From NCBI GenBank assembly GCA_014803855.1, contig JAAVAX010000001.1, forward strand, positions 47,970 through 111,969: DNA of 64,000 nucleotides, read 5' to 3'. Every line of letters starts with the position of its first letter. Within the stretch, counting starts at the first letter, position 1. Source of the stretch: Mycoplasma sp. (GTDB lineage Bacteria; Bacillota_I; Bacilli_A; Mycoplasmatales; Metamycoplasmataceae). Under the pieces are notes generated by a model that ran no database searches, was not told the DNA's origin, and saw only the letters and a program-made list of their open reading frames with translations. A program made the translations under genes and the position numbers. Positions 1-13,182 of the stretch are shown here, in pieces.

Positions 1-2117
1 ATAAATCATATAGTTCAAAAGAAAAAGCTCTTGAAAGTTTTGCCAAAATTCTTGTTGACAAAGGTTATGCTTCTGATAAAAAACGTGTTGTTGAAATGGC
101 AATGAAAAGAGAAGCAGAGAGTTCAACTGGAATAGGTGAAGGTATTGCTATTCCTCACATCAGAGATGATGTTATGAAAGAATCTGTAATATTTTTTGCA
201 AGAGTTAATTCTATGGATTGAGATTCACTAGATGGTCAACCAGTTAATTATGTATTCTTTATTGCACTAAATCCCACCAGTAGTGGATCTCATGTTGAGA
301 TATTAGCTGCACTAATGAAATTGTTCATGAATGAACAGTTCAAAAAAGAACTTGAAAAAGTAAAAACAATTCCTGCATTAGTTAAACTAATGAATAAATT
401 TAATAAAGAAGAAGAAAAAGAAGCTGCAAAAGAAGCTACTTCTTCAAATGATGGTAACTATGATATTGTTGCTGTAACTGCATGTCCTACTGGAATTGCT
501 CATACATTTATGGCAAGGGACATGCTTGAAAAAGCTGCAAAAGAAATGAATATTAAAATTAAAGTTGAAACACAAGGTGCTGATGGTGCTAAAAATGTTT
601 TAACAGATCAAGATATAAAAAATGCTAAAGGTGTTTTAATTGCTTGTGATAGAGTTGTAGAATTATCTAAATTCTCAGGTCACCCAAATGTATTAGAAAT
701 GGGTACCAAACCTGTTATTAAAGATGCAAAAAAAGAAATTCAAAAACTTTTAGATGGTCAAGGTGTGAAATTTGAAGGAAATTCAAAACAAAAAGAATCT
801 TCTTCAGATGATAATAATCAAGAAATGTCATTTAATGGATTTGGTAAAAGATTATATAAATCATTAATGACTGGGGTTTCATATATGCTACCATTTGTGG
901 TATTTGGTGGAATTCTAATTGCTATAGCATTCTTATTTGATATGGCAAATTCAGGTCAAAGTGATTTTGGTTCAGTTTCTCCTGCTGCTAAATGATTTAA
1001 AACATTAGGAGACTTATCATTTGGAATGATGGTTCCTATTATTGGTGCTTACATTACTTTTGCTATTGTTGGTCGTCAAGGTCTATTACCAGGATTTATA
1101 GTTGGATTAATGGCTCAAGGTAAATTTTTATTTAGTTTAAATCCTGAAACTGGTGTAGTTGATTGATTTACAACAGCTGAAGCATCTGGGGGGGGTTCAT
1201 CAGGAATTTTTGGAGCTATTGTTGGTGCATTTTTAGCTGCTGCTATTTTAATTGCACTTGTAAAATATGTTTTTGTTTACTTACCTGCAGCACTTTCAGG
1301 TATAAAAAACATTTTAATTATTCCGCTATTTGGAACATTAGCAATTGCTACTGCATTTTGAATAGTTAATATCCCAATGATTTATGTAAACTATGGATTT
1401 ACAAAATTCTTAGAATTAATGGATGGTAGACCATATTTAGCATGATTATTAGGAATGATTATTGGAGCAATGATGGCTGTTGACCTTGGTGGACCAATCA
1501 ATAAAGCAGCTTATGTATTTTCAATAACATCATTAGAAGCTGCAAAAGGAGAAGGTACAATATCAATGGCTGCTGCAATGGCTGGTGGTATGACTCCTCC
1601 TATTGGAATTGCTCTATGTTGTACATTCTTCAAAAAAATGTGAACTGATGATGAAAGAAAAACAGGAATGTTAAACTACATTATGGGATTAACATTTATT
1701 TCTGAAGGAGCTATTCCATTTACATTGAGTAAACCTAAAGTTATAATTCCTGCTAATGTTATTGGTGGAGCTATAACTGGATTATTAATTGGAGCTTTAG
1801 GTGTTAGAATTTCTGCACCTCATGGTGGAATATTAACAGTTGCTTTATGTAAAACTGACTACATGCAAGGTGGAGCTTCAATTGGATTAGGTATATTATT
1901 CTTTATTGCTGCTATTGTTGTGGGTTCAGTTGTAGAAATGTTCTTTATTGTTTTATTCAACAAAATATTTTCAAATAAATCAAACAACAAAAAAGAAAAT
2001 AATGTTGAAAATAAAACAAGAGTAAGAAAATCTTTTGCAAGAAAATCAGGAGCAGTAAAAGCACAAATTAAAAATGATAATTTCAACTCAAATTTATTAT
2101 TATCTAATCAAATATAA
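1..2117 (+). CDS. fruA: PTS fructose-specific EIIABC component, 5'-truncated by window edge
   Basis: Membrane permease that imports fructose and phosphorylates it to fructose-1-phosphate using phosphate relayed from HPr. The reading frame enters at base 3 and about 704 codons are present. Roughly the first 20 residues probably lie outside the window. Domains in order: EIIA with its phosphorylated His in GIAIPH (near base 155), EIIB with its phosphorylated Cys in ACPTGIAHT (near 480-505), then a multi-span EIIC from about 850 to 1970, and a basic tail. Several in-frame TGA codons (218, 993, 1164, 1359, 1443) fall at Trp positions. A run of eight G at 1188-1195 encodes Gly-Gly-Gly without breaking the frame. 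fruK follows after 3 bases, so the two form one operon. The family assignment is clear. Confidence 0.95.
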
Positions 2118-2120
2118 ATC

Positions 2121-3032
2121 ATGATCTATACTATAACTTTTTCTCCTTCTATTGATTATGTAATCAATACCAAGGAAAATTTTGATCAAAATGATTTAAA
2201 TCGAGTTGATAATTATGAATTCTTACCAGGTGGTAAAGGAATTAATGCTTCTATTGTTTTAAAAAGAATTGGATTTGAAAACAAAGCTATTACTTTTTTA
2301 GGTGGTAGCACAAAAAATTTATTTCTTGATTTAATGAATAAAGAAAAAGTTGATTTTATTAACTTTGATTCTACTAATGATACAAGAATAAATGTAAAAA
2401 TGTTTGCAAATAACTCTACATTTGAAATCAATGGAACAAGAGCAAAAATATCTAATGATGAATATGAGAAATTATTAAACCTTATTGATAAATTAGATAA
2501 AAATGATTTTGTTTTCATTATGGGAATATGTGAAGAAGAATTCCTAAAAAAATTAGTAGAAAAAATTCATTCTAAAGGAATTAAATTTGCACTAGATATA
2601 GATTCTAAAGTTGTGCTTGATCTATTAAAATATAATCCATTTATCATTAAGCCAAATAGAAGTGAATTAGAATCACTTCTAAATACTAAAATTAATTCTA
2701 TTGAAGATATGAAAAAAGCTATGATTTCATTAAAATCAAAAGGTTTACAAAATTTAATGGTTTCTGATGGTGGTAAAGGATCATATTTCATTAGTGAAGA
2801 TAACAAATGTTATCAAATAACACTTAAAAAGAAATTTGACATTGTTTCTACTGTTGGCGCTGGAGATACATTAATTTCTTCTTTTACATCAATATATTAC
2901 AAATCAAATGATGTAATAAGATCATTAAAAGAAGCTACATCATTATCAATCGGGACTTCATGTACAAGATTTTTAGCTTCAAAAGAAGATCAAACTAAAT
3001 ACATTGATGATGTTGAAGTTAAAGAAATATAA
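2121..3032 (+). CDS. fruK: 1-phosphofructokinase (PfkB family)
   Basis: Phosphorylates fructose-1-phosphate, the product of the upstream FruA permease, to fructose-1,6-bisphosphate in the cytoplasm. The protein has 303 residues, normal for the family. The N-terminal PfkB signature GGKGINAS is at residues 37-44 and the C-terminal GAGDT motif with the catalytic Asp is near residue 247. The ATG is 4 bases after the fruA stop, which implies translational coupling. The operon ends in a strong hairpin at 3061-3089. The start could not be much earlier because the fruA stop lies just upstream. The call is secure by motif and by pairing with fruA. Confidence 0.95.
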   Translation: MIYTITFSPSIDYVINTKENFDQNDLNRVDNYEFLPGGKGINASIVLKRIGFENKAITFLGGSTKNLFLDLMNKEKVDFINFDSTNDTRINVKMFANNSTFEINGTRAKISNDEYEKLLNLIDKLDKNDFVFIMGICEEEFLKKLVEKIHSKGIKFALDIDSKVVLDLLKYNPFIIKPNRSELESLLNTKINSIEDMKKAMISLKSKGLQNLMVSDGGKGSYFISEDNKCYQITLKKKFDIVSTVGAGDTLISSFTSIYYKSNDVIRSLKEATSLSIGTSCTRFLASKEDQTKYIDDVEVKEI

Positions 3033-3060
3033 TCTTAAATTAAAAATTAATTATATATGT

Positions 3061-3089
3061 AAAAATTGTCAAAAAAACTGACAATTTTT
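3061..3089 (+). terminator. Rho-independent terminator of fruA-fruK
   Basis: An 11-bp perfect stem (3061-3071 with 3079-3089) closes a 7-base loop, and the descending arm ends in a T run. It lies 28 bases after the fruK stop. Confidence 0.85.
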
Positions 3090-3133
3090 ATTTTGCCAAA
3101 ATTAAGAAAATATTTAATACAATATTAAATATT

Positions 3134-3454
3134 ATGGTTAAAAACAATAGTAAGAAAACACTAAATAATTCAAGTGACTTACAAATAAATATGAATATCA
3201 ATAGACCTACTAATCTTTATCAAAGAAGTATGACTCATACTGAAAAGGCAAATGAAGTTATGAAAGACAGATTAAAAACTAATGAATTTATTAAAAATCA
3301 AAACAAGTTTAATAAATTATTATTATCTTTTATCAAAGAGCAAAGAAAGCTAAATAAAAAATTAGAACTAAAAGTAGAAAAAAATGAGAGAAACATTGAA
3401 ACATTAAAATGTGATGTTTTATTATTAAAAAAACTTTTATTAAAAAGTAGATAA
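3134..3454 (+). CDS. Small basic coiled-coil protein of unknown function
   Basis: I do not recognise a family. The 106-residue product is Lys/Asn-rich with no signal peptide or membrane segment. From about residue 55 on it shows heptad-like Leu/Ile spacing (for example LLLSFIKEQRKLNKKLELKV), suggesting a coiled coil. The N-terminal 40 residues are polar and probably disordered. It sits alone between the fru operon terminator and a convergent lipoprotein gene, with AT-rich promoter-like sequence just before its ATG and no clear ribosome binding site. A structural or nucleoid-type role is possible but unsupported. Confidence 0.6.
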   Translation: MVKNNSKKTLNNSSDLQINMNINRPTNLYQRSMTHTEKANEVMKDRLKTNEFIKNQNKFNKLLLSFIKEQRKLNKKLELKVEKNERNIETLKCDVLLLKKLLLKSR

Positions 3455-3503
3455 TAATAGTTTTAATTTATTAGCAAAAAATAATTAATAATTAATTAAA
3501 AAA

Positions 3504-5102
3504 TTATTTTCAAATTGAATCTAAAGTATCAAATCTATTTTTCAATCATGATTTTAAATAATCAGCTGCTTCTTTTTGAGTAGTGCAACCTCAATTAGCT
3601 TCTGATTTTATAGCATAATATAAATCATCATAATTAGATGTCTCATTTGGGTTTTTATTATTTTCATTTTTCTTAACTTCTTCTTCAATGTATGGAGCAA
3701 TGTTTTTTCACTTGTCATAATTAGCTTTATAGTTAGATACATATAAGTTTGATATATCATCAATATATCTTAATATTTTATCCTGCACTAAATGTTCTTT
3801 CATTTCAGCTCATCTATCTTTAATTAATTTTTTAATTAAATCAGATGAATACAAAATTTTTAACCATGGATTGGTTGTATATCAATATTCAATAAATGAT
3901 CCATTATAATCATCTGATAGATTTGCAGGAGGTAAATCTTCACACATACCTAAAGCAAAATCAAAATCTCATGGTGCTTGAAAATGTAACTTACCGTTAC
4001 CAGTTGGACTTAAATCAATACTCATGTAAAAACTAGAATTGTTAACATCATAATCACAAATAATTTCTTGTAATATGCACAATGATACAACTGAATTTAT
4101 ATCAACAACATTTTCAAGTGCTTTATTTGGATCACTAATAGTTGTAGATTTAACAATATCAGTTTTATCATTATTAAATTCTCAACATTCTTTTTTAACA
4201 ATAGATCTATAAATGATCTTGTAAATATTTTCTAAATATTTTTCAATGAATGTTCTTTGTGTTTCATTATATATTTTGCTTTTTATTGTGTATGTATTAA
4301 TTGGAGATATTATACTTTCTCCTTCATAATCAATTTTTATTTGTTCTAATGCTGGTTCAAAACGAGCATAAGAATCCATTTCTAATAAATATCCAATGTT
4401 AGTTCCTTGATAATCAGTAACCGGTTTTTCAATATTTACTCTTTCTGTAGCAACTTCATTTTGCTCACAAAGTAAATAAACGCCTCAATATTCACCATTT
4501 AAATATAGTTCAACATTAACAAAGTCACTTGCATAAAGACCTTGATCTTTATATAAAAATTGACCTAAATATAGACCAACATTATTACGTAGCATAGAAA
4601 CATCTCTTCAATTAGCCAAAAGAACTCAATCTTTAAATGCATATTTATTATTTAAAGACAACATTTCTTGATTCTCTGTGAATTTTATTCTAAAAGGTTT
4701 TTTGTCATATATTGTGGTAGTGTTTCCACGAACTTTTACTTGTGCTAATAAATCTTTTCTAATTAAATTATCATCTAAATTTTCAACTGTGATTGTTGCA
4801 TTTTGATAAGGGAATTCTTGCTTTACAAAATCATATGAATCATTTCCATCTGAGACATAAATATCTTTTCTTTCAGTTGCAAAAGTATTGTTTTTATCTT
4901 GTGTATCAATTCTTATAATTGGCATCTTCTTATATAAATGTGGTTCATAACTATATGGAGTATTAGGATTGGTTGGTGTAGGTGGTATTGGATCTATCGG
5001 GTTTTGACCATTATCATTTTTTGCACAACTTGTAATAATAAAAGTACTACCAACTAGTAATACTGGTGATCATGCACATAATAAACTCTTTTTCAATTTC
5101 AT
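3504..5102 (-). CDS. CotH-kinase-family lipoprotein
   Basis: Predicted surface lipoprotein of 532 residues, exported and lipid-anchored at Cys26 (signal peptide ending FIITSC). The rest matches the CotH kinase fold. An RGNTT motif lies at residues 125-129, KKPFRIKF at 134-141 supplies a candidate ATP-binding Lys, then NWRDVSMLRN and a YLLCEQ strand follow, and the metal-binding PWDFDFALG has Asp379 and Asp381. Members of this family phosphorylate spore-coat or secreted proteins, or occur as uncharacterised bacterial surface proteins; the substrate here is unknown. Several TGA codons encode conserved Trp. The 5' leader carries a 9-bp hairpin (5115-5136) about 13 bases before the ATG. It is encoded apart from pyrG, which ends in its own terminator. 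Confidence 0.8.
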
Positions 5103-5114
5103 AAACAAATATTA

Positions 5115-5136
5115 AACATTGATCATAATCAATGTT
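5115..5136 (-). promoter_or_regulatory. Hairpin in the leader of the CotH-family lipoprotein gene
   Basis: A 9-bp inverted repeat (5115-5123 with 5128-5136, loop CATA) lies between a purine-rich GGAAAGGG stretch and the start codon at 5102. It could modulate translation. There is no T run on the coding strand, so it is not a typical terminator. Confidence 0.4.
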
Positions 5137-5232
5137 GTAAATTTCCCTTTCCTTATATCATTAATTTTCACTAAATAAAATTTTACAATATCATTAATTT
5201 TTTATAATCAAAGCAAAGTAATCAAATAATAT

Positions 5233-5256
5233 AAAAAAGTCTTGTTTTCTACAAGA
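5233..5256 (-). terminator. Terminator downstream of pyrG
   Basis: On the minus strand a 6-bp stem (5251-5256 with 5240-5245) is followed by a C and then six T (5238-5233). It lies 80 bases beyond the pyrG stop. Confidence 0.6.
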
Positions 5257-5336
5257 ATATAAATATTAATAAATCTTCTTTTATAAATAAGAAAAAAGAA
5301 TTTTATTAATTTTGAAAAGCAACAATATTAAAAAAA

Positions 5337-6980
5337 TTAATTCACTTTTAATAAAACACTTTTTATAAATGCTGTAAATAATTTTGAAGGTCTTAATGGT
5401 TTAGCATTAAATTCAGGATGATATTGAACACCTACATAAAATGGATGATTATCTAATTCACAAACTTCAATCAATTTATTTTCTTCATTAAATCCTGAAA
5501 ACTTAAATTCTTTATCCTCAATTTTAGGAACATATTTAGGATTTACTTCATATCTATGTCTACTTCTCTCAAATATTTTACTTTGACCATAGATTTTTTT
5601 TATTAATGAATTTTCTTTTAGTATTACACCATCTGAACCTAGTCTTAATGTTCCACCAATATTTTCTCTATCTTTTCCTTCAATAATATCTAATATAAAT
5701 GTACCTTTATCACTTATTTCACTAGAAGTAGCATCTTTTATACCTTTTAACCTAGCCTGATTAATGGTCATTGCTTGCATTCCAAAACAAATACCTAATG
5801 TTGGAATTTTATTTTTTCTTGTATAGTTAACTGTTGCTACTTTCCCTTCAAAACCACGTTTACCAAATCCAGGTAAAACAACAACACCATCTGCATCTCT
5901 AAGTTTTAGTGAGACATTTTTTTCATCTATCCCATCTGAAGAAATTCAATCAAATTTAATATTGGCATTTTCATAAACACCACTTATAAATAATGCTTCT
6001 TTAATTGATTTATAAGCATCTTCTAATTCTATATATTTTCCAACCATAGCAATATTGATGTTTTTTTTCTCATTATTTTCTAGCTTATTAACAAACTCTT
6101 CTCATTCTGTTAAATTAGATTTTTTAGGTTTTATTGAAAAATGCTCAAGGATTCTTGTGCAAACACCCTGAGATTCTAAATATAATGGAATTTTATATAC
6201 TGAATCAAAATCATATAAAGAAATTACACAATCTCTTTTAATGTAACTTAAATTAGATATTTTGTCAATAATATCATCATTAATTTGATTTTGAGATCTT
6301 AACAAAATCATATTTGGATTGATACCACTAGATGATAATAAAGAAATAGAATTCTGTGTTGGTTTGGTTTTAAATTCTTTTGATGCATTTATTCAGGGAA
6401 CATATGTCACATGTACAAAATAAGAAGATTGAGGATTTTTAAATCCATATTCACTAATTGCTTTAATAAATGGAGAGGATTCAATGTCACCAATTGTTCC
6501 TCCAATTTCAACAATTAAAAAATCAGGTTTATTTTTACTTATTGTAGAGTCAATAACATTAATTATTTCATTAGTAAAGTGTGGGACCATTTGAACAGTT
6601 TTTCCATCATATTTACCTTTTCTTTCATTTTCAAAAATTCTTTGATAAATTTTACCAGTTGTATAATTTGATTCTTTAGTCAATGTTTCATCAATAAATC
6701 TTTCATAGTGACCTAAATCCAAATCAGTTTCTCCACCATCTTCAGTGACATAAACTTCACCATGCTCATATGGAGATAAAACACCAGGATCAATATTTAA
6801 GTAGCAATCTAATTTTTGCATAAATATTTTGTATCCTCTTGCTTTTAATATATTTCCAATTGAAGCAGCAGTGATACCTTTACCAATTCCTGAAATTACA
6901 CCACCAGTTACAAATATAACTTTAGTATTATTCTTTTTATTTTTGTTATTCACTTTTTCTTTTTGTTTTTTAATTGCCAT
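5337..6980 (-). CDS. pyrG: CTP synthase
   Basis: Converts UTP to CTP using ATP and glutamine. The 547-residue length is typical. The N-terminal synthase domain carries the [10 protein letters not shown] nucleotide loop near residue 25, and the C-terminal class I glutamine amidotransferase domain carries nucleophile Cys398 in GICFGMQ and the His521/Glu523 pair in QYHPEF. The N-terminus has about 20 extra Lys/Asn-rich residues before the core. No clear ribosome binding site precedes the ATG. Cytidine nucleotide supply links it functionally with cmk (10924). Three TGA codons are read as Trp inside conserved blocks. Confidence 0.96.
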
Positions 6981-7031
6981 AATAAAAAATATATTATATA
7001 AATAATATTGATAATATGTTATATATAAAAA

Positions 7032-7181
7032 TTATTTATTGTTTTCTTCATTTGAATTGGACGAATTATTTGAAGATGTAACAGCTGGTTTTATAACATA
7101 AACAGATAACAAAATAGTAGTTGCAACATATACAGCTAATATTGAACTAAAAATAATATACAACTTTCTCTTACCTTTCAT
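7032..7181 (-). CDS. Small single-span membrane protein
   Basis: A 49-residue protein. A basic start (MKGKRK) is followed by one hydrophobic segment (about residues 8-31) and a polar Asn/Ser/Glu tail, so the tail probably faces outward or forms a short periplasm-like stalk. A good ribosome binding site (AGAAAGG) lies 7 bases upstream of the ATG, which supports real translation despite the size. It stands alone between pyrG and an aldo-keto reductase. No family recognised. Confidence 0.6.
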   Translation of the reverse strand: MKGKRKLYIIFSSILAVYVATTILLSVYVIKPAVTSSNNSSNSNEENNK

Positions 7182-7273
7182 ATAAAACCTTTCTCATTTT
7201 ATACATTAAAGTTTATCACTTTTTATATTGTTCAAATATACTATTTTAATGTTGTTGTTGATAATTAACATAC

Positions 7274-8137
7274 TTATTCATTTAAATTAACTTTTCATGA
7301 AAGTAATCATTCAACAATTTTAGGATCATCATGTGAAAAATATACTGATTGATTTGTGTTGACTTGTTTTATTAAAACTAAATCATCATTATCTAATTTA
7401 ATTCTTTCAATATCAAAATATTCCTTTATATGTTCTTCACTTGTTGATTTTATAAGAGGAATTATATTTCTATCAACCAATCACTTAGTAATAATTTGTG
7501 CAATTGAAGCATTATGTTTATTGGCTATTGTTTTTAAAATTTCATTATTAAAAATGTTGTTTTTACCTGTAGCTAATGGTGATCAAGCCTCAACAATAAC
7601 ATTTTTTGATTTATAAAACTCAACATCATCTTCTCTGTGATAATATGGGTTAACTTCAATTTGATTAATGACTGGAGTATTTCCTAATGAATTTGATAAG
7701 TTAACAAATTGAGATTTACTAAAATTACTTATTCCAATAGATTTAATTAATCCTTCTTTTTGAGCTTTCATCATATCTCTATATGCTGAAAAAATATCAT
7801 TATAAGGTTGGTGCAACAACATTAAGTCAATGTAATCTAAGTCTAATTTTTTCAATGCTACTTTTATTCCTTTATATGCATTGTGATATTGGTTGCAAAA
7901 AAGCTTAGTAGTGATAAATAAATCTTTTCTTTTACATATTCCATCATTAATAGCTCTCTTTATTGCTCTCCCAACCGCTTCCTCATTTAAATAAGCTGAA
8001 GCTGTATCAATTAATCTAAAACCATTTTTAATTGCTAAATATACAGACTCTTCACAGACACTTAAATCACTATTTTGTCATACCCCAAAACCTATATATG
8101 GTATATTATTCCCATCATGTAATTTTAAATATTTCAT
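7274..8137 (-). CDS. Aldo/keto reductase
   Basis: NADPH-dependent oxidoreductase with a TIM-barrel fold, 287 residues. The catalytic tetrad can be placed: Asp44 and Tyr49 in IDTASAYLNEE, Lys78 in ITTKLF and His109 in LLHQPY. The GISNFS motif and the QIEVNPYY strand are typical of the AKR5 (2,5-diketo-gluconate reductase-like) group. The physiological substrate cannot be read from sequence; detoxification of aldehydes such as methylglyoxal is a frequent guess for this group. Two adjacent in-frame TGA codons near the C-terminus encode Trp. metS ends 96 bases upstream on the same strand. Confidence 0.88.
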
Positions 8138-8181
8138 AATTAATACCTTTTTCCTTTTGTTTTCATTAATTTTAAATAGTC

Positions 8182-8207
8182 AATACATTTTAGCATTAAA
8201 ATGTATT
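8182..8207. repeat. Perfect hairpin between metS and the aldo/keto reductase gene
   Basis: An 11-bp perfect stem (8182-8192 with 8197-8207) with loop GCAT lies 27 bases after the metS stop. The T run is on the plus-strand side only, so termination of minus-strand transcription from metS would be weak. Confidence 0.45.
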
Positions 8208-8233
8208 TTTAATTAAATATAGATATTTAATTA

Positions 8234-9790
<1,557 letters not shown>

Positions 9791-9861
9791 CTAAATTATA
9801 AAACATATTAAAATATATTTAATACATTAAAAAATGTTACAAAAATGAAAGAGGTTAATCT

Positions 9862-10923
9862 ATGATTGATTCATCAAAAAAAATTAAAACAATAGCTTTT
9901 GCTATGAAAACAAAAGATAGTAAATTTGAAAAAATAGAAATTGAACGAAGAGCACTAAAACCATCTGATGTATTAATTAAAATTAAATATGCTGGAATAT
10001 GTCACTCAGACATTCATACTGCAAGATCAGAATGAGGTGAATGTATTTATCCTATTGTTCCAGGTCATGAAATTGTAGGAGAAGTTGTATCTATTGGTAA
10101 AAAAGTGAACAATTTTAAAATAGGTGATATTGCTGGTGTAGGTTGCATGGTTAACAGTTGCCAAAAATGCACAAATTGTAAAAAAGGATATGAACAAAAC
10201 TGTAAAAATGGAACAGTATTTACATATAACTCATTAGACATTTATGACAAAAATGAACCAACATATGGGGGTTATTCAAACTATATTGTTGTAAATGAAA
10301 ATTTTGTAATAAATGTACCTAAAAATGCACCTCTTGAATTTGTTGCTCCATTAATGTGTGCTGGTATTACTACTTATTCACCATTAGCATTTTCAAAAAT
10401 AAGCAAAGGTCAAAATGTTGCTGTTGCTGGTTTTGGTGGACTAGGTGTTATGGCTGTTAAATATGCTAAAAAATTAGGAGCAAATGTTTATGTGTTCGCT
10501 AGAAATAATAAAAAAGAAAAAGATGCTAAAAAATTAGGAGTCAAAAAACTATATACATCATTAAATGATGTAAAAGAAGAATTTGATTTTATTATTTCAA
10601 CTATTCCAACAAATTATGATGTAATGAAATATATTAATTTACTAAAATTTGGTGGAGAAATGTGTGTTTTAGGTGTACCACCACAAGATGTAAATTGAAG
10701 TATGAACCCATCACATTTGATATTTGCTAATCATAAAAAAATATATGGTTCTTTAATTGGTGGCATAAAATTAACTCAAGAAATGTTAGATTTTTCTCTA
10801 AAAAACAAAATATATCCTGAAATTGAAATCATTAAACCAAATAAAATTGATGATGCATACAAAAAAATGACCACTGGAAAAGGTAAATTTAGATATGTAA
10901 TTGATATGCAATCTGTAAAATAA
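9862..10923 (+). CDS. adh: Zinc-dependent alcohol dehydrogenase
   Basis: NAD(P)-dependent medium-chain dehydrogenase, 353 residues. Catalytic zinc ligands are Cys47 (GICHSDIH) and His69-Glu70 (PGHE). The structural zinc lobe has Cys100, 103, 106 and 114. The Rossmann loop reads VAGFGGLGVMA. The organisation resembles the cinnamyl-alcohol-dehydrogenase/YahK group, which reduces a range of aldehydes with NADPH; the substrate is not inferable. The ATG at 9862 is chosen because AAAGAGG precedes it by 9 bases. An ATG at 9845 is in another frame. The stop codon abuts the stop of the convergent cmk. Confidence 0.92.
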
Positions 10924-11589
10924 TTAAATTCTATTTTTTGCTAAATCAACAATTTGTTTTACTACTTGTTCAATTGTTAAATTAGAAGTATTAATTTCAA
11001 TTGCTTCTGACACTTTTACTAAAGGTGTTATTTCTCTTTCACTATCTCTTTTATCTCTTTCAATAATGTTTTTTAGAACTTCTTCTTTATTAATGTTTTC
11101 ACCTTTTTCTAGAAGTTGTTTTAATCTTCTTTCAACCCTTGTATCATTATTAGCAACTAAAAAAATTTTTAATTGAGCATCCTTTAAAACAACTGATCCT
11201 ATATCCCTACCTTCCATAACAACACCTGGTTTACTTTTAGCAATTTCCTGTTGTTTTTTCACACAAAATTCTCTAATAGATTTTAATTTTGCAACCTTAG
11301 AAGCAGAAATAGATATTTCATCTACTCAAAGATTCTTTGTAATATTTACATCATTTAATTTAATAATTTCATTTGGTAATAACTCTAATTTAATATTTAA
11401 AATATTTGATAATATTTTTTTCTCATCACCTAAATCAATATTATTTTGTAAACAAAAATATCCAATAGCCCTATACATCAGCCCAGTATTAATAAAAATA
11501 AGATCTAGCTCTTTAGCTACTAATTTGGCAACTGTACTTTTTCCGACACCAGATGGACCATCAATAGCTATATTAATTTTTTTATTCAT
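10924..11589 (-). CDS. cmk: Cytidylate kinase
   Basis: Phosphorylates CMP and dCMP to the diphosphates, 221 residues. The P-loop GPSGVGKST is near residues 10-18, the NMP-binding INTGLMYRA region follows, and EGRDIGS marks the conserved core. The gene begins 2 bases after the stop of the upstream 145-residue protein and is in the same direction as dnaJ, so a dnaJ-ORF145-cmk operon is likely. It is convergent with adh, with adjacent stop codons and no spacer. Confidence 0.93.
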
Positions 11590-11591
11590 AC

Positions 11592-12029
11592 TTACTTTTC
11601 CTTGCTTTCAACAATATTAATTTTACTAATTTTTAAATTTGTAGTCTCTTGATTATTTTGTTCTTCAAGTTCTTTTTTGTCAATAAATTCTTGAAAATAT
11701 TTATTAATTATTTCATCATTTTTATGAGAATTTAAATTAATATTATTTTCATAATTTCTTTCATTATTGATTTCGTTTTTTTCTATTATATTAATTATCT
11801 TGTTTATTTCTTGTCTATGAGTTATTTTAGAACTTTTATAATGTTCATTGGATAGTAAACTAACTTTATACCCAGATTTAATATATGCACTTTCAATATC
11901 AAAATTTATAGATGCAAACATATCTTTTAATTCACTATTAGAATTAACTATTGAAAAATCTAAATTTTCACATGAATCTATATCCTGACGATATTTTCTT
12001 CATTTATTAAATCTTGAGTTTTTGTTCAT
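11592..12029 (-). CDS. Uncharacterised 145-residue protein coupled to dnaJ
   Basis: No family recognised. The protein is hydrophilic with no signal peptide or membrane span. It starts [16 protein letters not shown], a basic segment, then becomes acidic and Asn/Glu/Lys-rich. The ATG overlaps the dnaJ stop as TAATG, and cmk begins 2 bases after its stop, so it is translated as part of the operon. A regulator or DnaJ-linked cofactor would be guesswork. Confidence 0.65.
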
Positions 12030-13150
12030 TATTTATTCTCTTTTACTTTTTTTAATCATTCTTTTGACTCTGTATCTTTTACATTAGATAAAATATCCAT
12101 AAGCTTTTCTTTATCTTTTTTATGAATTTTAGGAACATATATTTTTACATGTAATTTAAGATCGCCATATTTTTTAGTCCCTATTATATTGAACCCTTTA
12201 CCTTTTAAAGTCAAAACATCACCTGATTTAATATCACTTGTTAAATCTATTAGTTCATTACCATATGGAGTAGGAACCTCTACTCTTGAAGAATTTAAAA
12301 TATCTATAAATGATACAAAGAAGTCTAAGTGAATATTATTTTGTTCGCGAACATAATATTTATGTTGCTCAACAAAAACAAATATTATTAAATCACCAGA
12401 AGGCCCACCATTTACACCAGGACCACCAAAACCAGAAACAACAATTTCTTGTCCATTTTTTATTCCAGCAGGAATTTTAATACTTGTAACAACATTTTTA
12501 GAAATATATTTATGTCCTTTACATAAATGACATTTATTTTTAATTATCTTACCAGCACCATGACACTTATTACATGTTGAAAATGAATTTACAATTCCAA
12601 AAGGTGTTCTTTTTTGAATGTTAATTTGCCCACTACCATGACAATTGTCACAAATAATTACACTTGAACTATCTTCAGCTCCAGTACCATGACAATGTGA
12701 ACAAATTTCATGTTTAACTAACTTTTCTTCAATTTCTTTACCTAAAACTGAATCAATAAAACTAATACTAATTTTTGATTGTATTGTTTGTCCTTTTCTA
12801 GGTTGATTGTTATTTCTTCTAGTTGTTCTTTCACCACCAAAAAAGGAACTAAATATATCACCTAAATCTACATCACCAAATCCACTAAATCCACCAAATG
12901 GATTACCTCCAAATCCAGCACCATTTTGATCAACTCCATTATGTCCATATTGATCATACATCTGTCTTTTTTCAGGATCAGATAATACTTCATATGCTTC
13001 ATTAACTTCTTTAAACAACTTCTCAGCATCAGGAGATTTGTTTATATCTGGATGATATTTTTTTGCTAGAACACGATAAGCTTTTTTGATGTCACTAGTA
13101 GTTGCGTTTTTGTCAATACCTAATATTTCATAATAATCTCTTTTAGCCAT
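12029..13150 (-). CDS. dnaJ: Chaperone DnaJ
   Basis: Hsp40 co-chaperone that delivers substrates to DnaK (36742) and stimulates its ATPase. 373 residues. J domain with HPD at residues 33-35, Gly/Phe-rich linker about 72-107, four CxxCxGxG-type zinc repeats between Cys150 and Lys214 (the last is CHLCKGHK, slightly divergent), then the C-terminal substrate domains. The true end is TAA at 12029-12031; a TGA at 12056 is Trp. The promoter carries the extended -10 TGTTAAAAT ending 6 bases before the ATG, so the mRNA is probably leaderless. A CIRCE-like operator (13183-13209) overlaps its -35 region, implying HrcA control. Confidence 0.96.
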
Positions 13151-13156
13151 AGAGTT

Positions 13157-13165
13157 ATTTTAACA
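13157..13165 (-). promoter_or_regulatory. Extended -10 promoter of dnaJ
   Basis: On the minus strand TGTTAAAAT ends 6 bases before the dnaJ ATG, placing the expected transcription start at or next to the start codon. Confidence 0.65.
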
Positions 13166-13182
13166 TAAAAATATCATTTTTA

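Noticed and set aside
993..995. In-frame TGA codons as evidence of many broken genes
   Set aside because: They occur throughout conserved genes at Trp positions, so UGA is Trp here and the genes are intact.
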